From Clostridiales bacterium (GTDB lineage: Bacteria > Bacillota > Clostridia > Lutisporales > Lutisporaceae), in the NCBI GenBank assembly GCA_012522255.1, contig JAAYKT010000271.1:1-5927 (forward strand): a DNA stretch of 5,927 nucleotides, read 5' to 3'. Position numbers and translations under genes: made by a program. Numbering within the stretch: the stretch's first letter is position 1; each line of letters begins with the position of its first letter. Below are positions 4,722-5,927 of the stretch, piece after piece. The notes under the pieces are model-generated. The model ran no database searches. It was not told the origin of the DNA and worked only from the letters and a program-made list of their open reading frames with translations.

Positions 4722-5927
4722 ATGGCAATTAAAGGTTTTAAAAACCATCCCTATATCCCCAATTCAGTACCGGAAGTTCAAAAAGAAATGTTGAACGAAA
4801 TAGGATTGGAAACTTTAGAAGAACTACATGCAGAAATACCGAGCGATCTGAAACTAAAAAAGAATATGAATCTTCCAAAACCTCTGAGGTCGGAGTATGA
4901 GCTTAAAAGGCATATGGAGGGGCTTCTTAAAAAGAATAAAACCTGTGTGGAATATTTGAATTTTCTTGGAGCAGGATGCTGGCAGCATTATGTCCCTGCT
5001 ATATGCGATGAAATAAACTCAAGAGGTGAATTTCTGACGGCTTATGGGGGAGAGCCCTATAATGATTTTGGCAGATTCCAGTCACTGTTCGAATATCAGA
5101 GTTTGATGGCGGAGCTTTTGGATATGGAGGTAGTAAATGTACCTACCATGGATTGGGGTCAGGCTGCGGCTACATCTGTTAGAATGGCTTCGAGAATTAC
5201 AAATAGAAAAGAAGCATTAGTTCCCAAAATAATGGATAAGGAAAAGTTCTTGATAATGAAAAACTATTGCAGCCCCGATATTACTTTTAAAGAAATAGAA
5301 TATGATGAGAAAACAGGTCAGTTGGATCTTGATGACTTAAAAAGCAAGGTTACGGACAAAACGGCAGCAATATATTTTGAAAACCCATCTTATTTGGGTT
5401 TTATAGAAACAGGCGGTCAGGTTATTTCCGATATTGCTCACGACAGCGGAGCTTTGTGTATAGTGGGAGTTGACCCTATATCCCTCGGAGTTTTGGAACC
5501 ACCGGTACACTATGGAGCAGACATTGTCTGTGGTGACTTGCAGCCTTTGGGGATACATATGAATTATGGTGGAGGACAATCAGGCTTTATGGCCACTATG
5601 GATGAGGAAAGGTTTGTCATGGAGTTCCCATCAAGACTGTTTGGAATTGCACCTACCGTCGTGGAAGGTGAATATGGTTTCGGTGATGTGGCTTATGACA
5701 GAACATCATTCAGTCACCACAGGGAACACGGGAAGGAATATGTAGGAACCCAAACAGCCCTATGGGGTATAACCGCCGGAGTGTATTTGGCGACCATGGG
5801 ACCTAAAGGGATGGAAGAGATAGGCAGAAATATAATGCAAAAATCTCAATATGCGGTTAAAAAACTGGGAGAGTTGAAAGGCGTGAAGGCTTCATATTTT
5901 GATAATGTGTTTTTCAAAGAATTTGTA
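4722..5927 (+). CDS. gcvPA: divergent glycine dehydrogenase subunit 1-like protein (GcvPA family), 3' end cut by window
   Basis: The first 402 residues of a protein whose family is usually about 440-450 long; the reading frame is open at the window edge. In ordinary systems GcvPA pairs with PLP-binding GcvPB to form the P-protein that decarboxylates glycine. Family features are HPYIPNSVPEVQKEML (9-24), NLPKPL (50-55), YLNFLGAGCWQHYVPA (78-93), EFLTAY (103-108), IVGVDPISLGVLEPP (247-261), YGADIVCGD (264-272) and the near-C-terminal VFFKEF (396-401). It departs from the usual family text where I recall TAYTPYQPE (here TAYGGEPYN, 106-114), YDGATA (here MDWGQAAA, 143-150) and TSNICTNQ (here KEYVGTQT, 338-345). 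It starts after AAGGAGGGTGA (4706-4716), 25 nt past the SDR, so the two are cotranscribed. A GcvPB-like partner would be expected next. Fold is secure; use of glycine as substrate is doubtful. Confidence 0.85.
   Translation, partial: MAIKGFKNHPYIPNSVPEVQKEMLNEIGLETLEELHAEIPSDLKLKKNMNLPKPLRSEYELKRHMEGLLKKNKTCVEYLNFLGAGCWQHYVPAICDEINSRGEFLTAYGGEPYNDFGRFQSLFEYQSLMAELLDMEVVNVPTMDWGQAAATSVRMASRITNRKEALVPKIMDKEKFLIMKNYCSPDITFKEIEYDEKTGQLDLDDLKSKVTDKTAAIYFENPSYLGFIETGGQVISDIAHDSGALCIVGVDPISLGVLEPPVHYGADIVCGDLQPLGIHMNYGGGQSGFMATMDEERFVMEFPSRLFGIAPTVVEGEYGFGDVAYDRTSFSHHREHGKEYVGTQTALWGITAGVYLATMGPKGMEEIGRNIMQKSQYAVKKLGELKGVKASYFDNVFFKEFV

Noticed and set aside
4081..4728. Long open frame on the - strand opposite the SDR gene, about 215 codons
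   Set aside because: It lies antisense to a gene with every SDR hallmark, its translation is a Ser/Pro-rich string with no recognisable domain, and it has no fitting ribosome binding site.
1..5927. CRISPR array, tRNA, rRNA or insertion sequence
   Set aside because: No regularly spaced repeats, no tRNA-like cloverleaf, no transposase frame and no terminal inverted repeats were seen on either strand.

Overview
The window looks like chromosomal DNA from a low-GC, anaerobic Gram-positive bacterium of the Clostridia type. Four things suggest this: AT-rich intergenic DNA, strong GGAGG-type ribosome binding sites before every gene, close resemblance of the CoA-transferase pair to clostridial CtfA/CtfB and of the small heat-shock protein to clostridial Hsp18, and a CtsR-type operator. 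No species is assigned. All five complete genes and the one partial gene are on the + strand.

Layout: (1) Positions 1-32 hold the terminator of a gene to the left. An AT-rich leader with weak promoter candidates and a dyad follows. (2) Positions 226-2751 are a three-gene operon: acetyl-CoA acetyltransferase, then the A and B subunits of an acetoacetate/butyrate-type CoA-transferase. A strong hairpin terminator closes it at 2808-2851. (3) Positions 2852-3104 hold no recognisable gene but include an unexplained, GC-richer island with several inverted repeats. (4) Positions 3105-3714 are a self-contained heat-shock unit: promoter, CtsR operator, Hsp20 gene and terminator. (5) Positions 3715-3898 are an AT-rich intergenic stretch with two clear dyads. 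(6) Positions 3917-5927 begin another operon: a short-chain dehydrogenase/reductase followed 25 nt later by a GcvPA-like protein that runs off the right edge.

Function: the first operon interconverts acetyl-CoA, acetoacetyl-CoA and acetoacetate by thiolase and CoA-transferase. It could serve acetoacetate formation during acid/solvent metabolism or acetoacetate use during amino-acid fermentation; the window does not decide the direction. The heat-shock unit appears to be controlled separately by CtsR.

The least conventional part is the last operon. The GcvPA-like protein keeps the family scaffold but departs from the usual glycine decarboxylase sequence at several normally well-conserved blocks. 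Its SDR partner lacks the usual catalytic-tetrad Asn. No glycine riboswitch was recognised upstream. Together these suggest a GcvP-like enzyme that may not be the ordinary glycine cleavage system, but this is inference.
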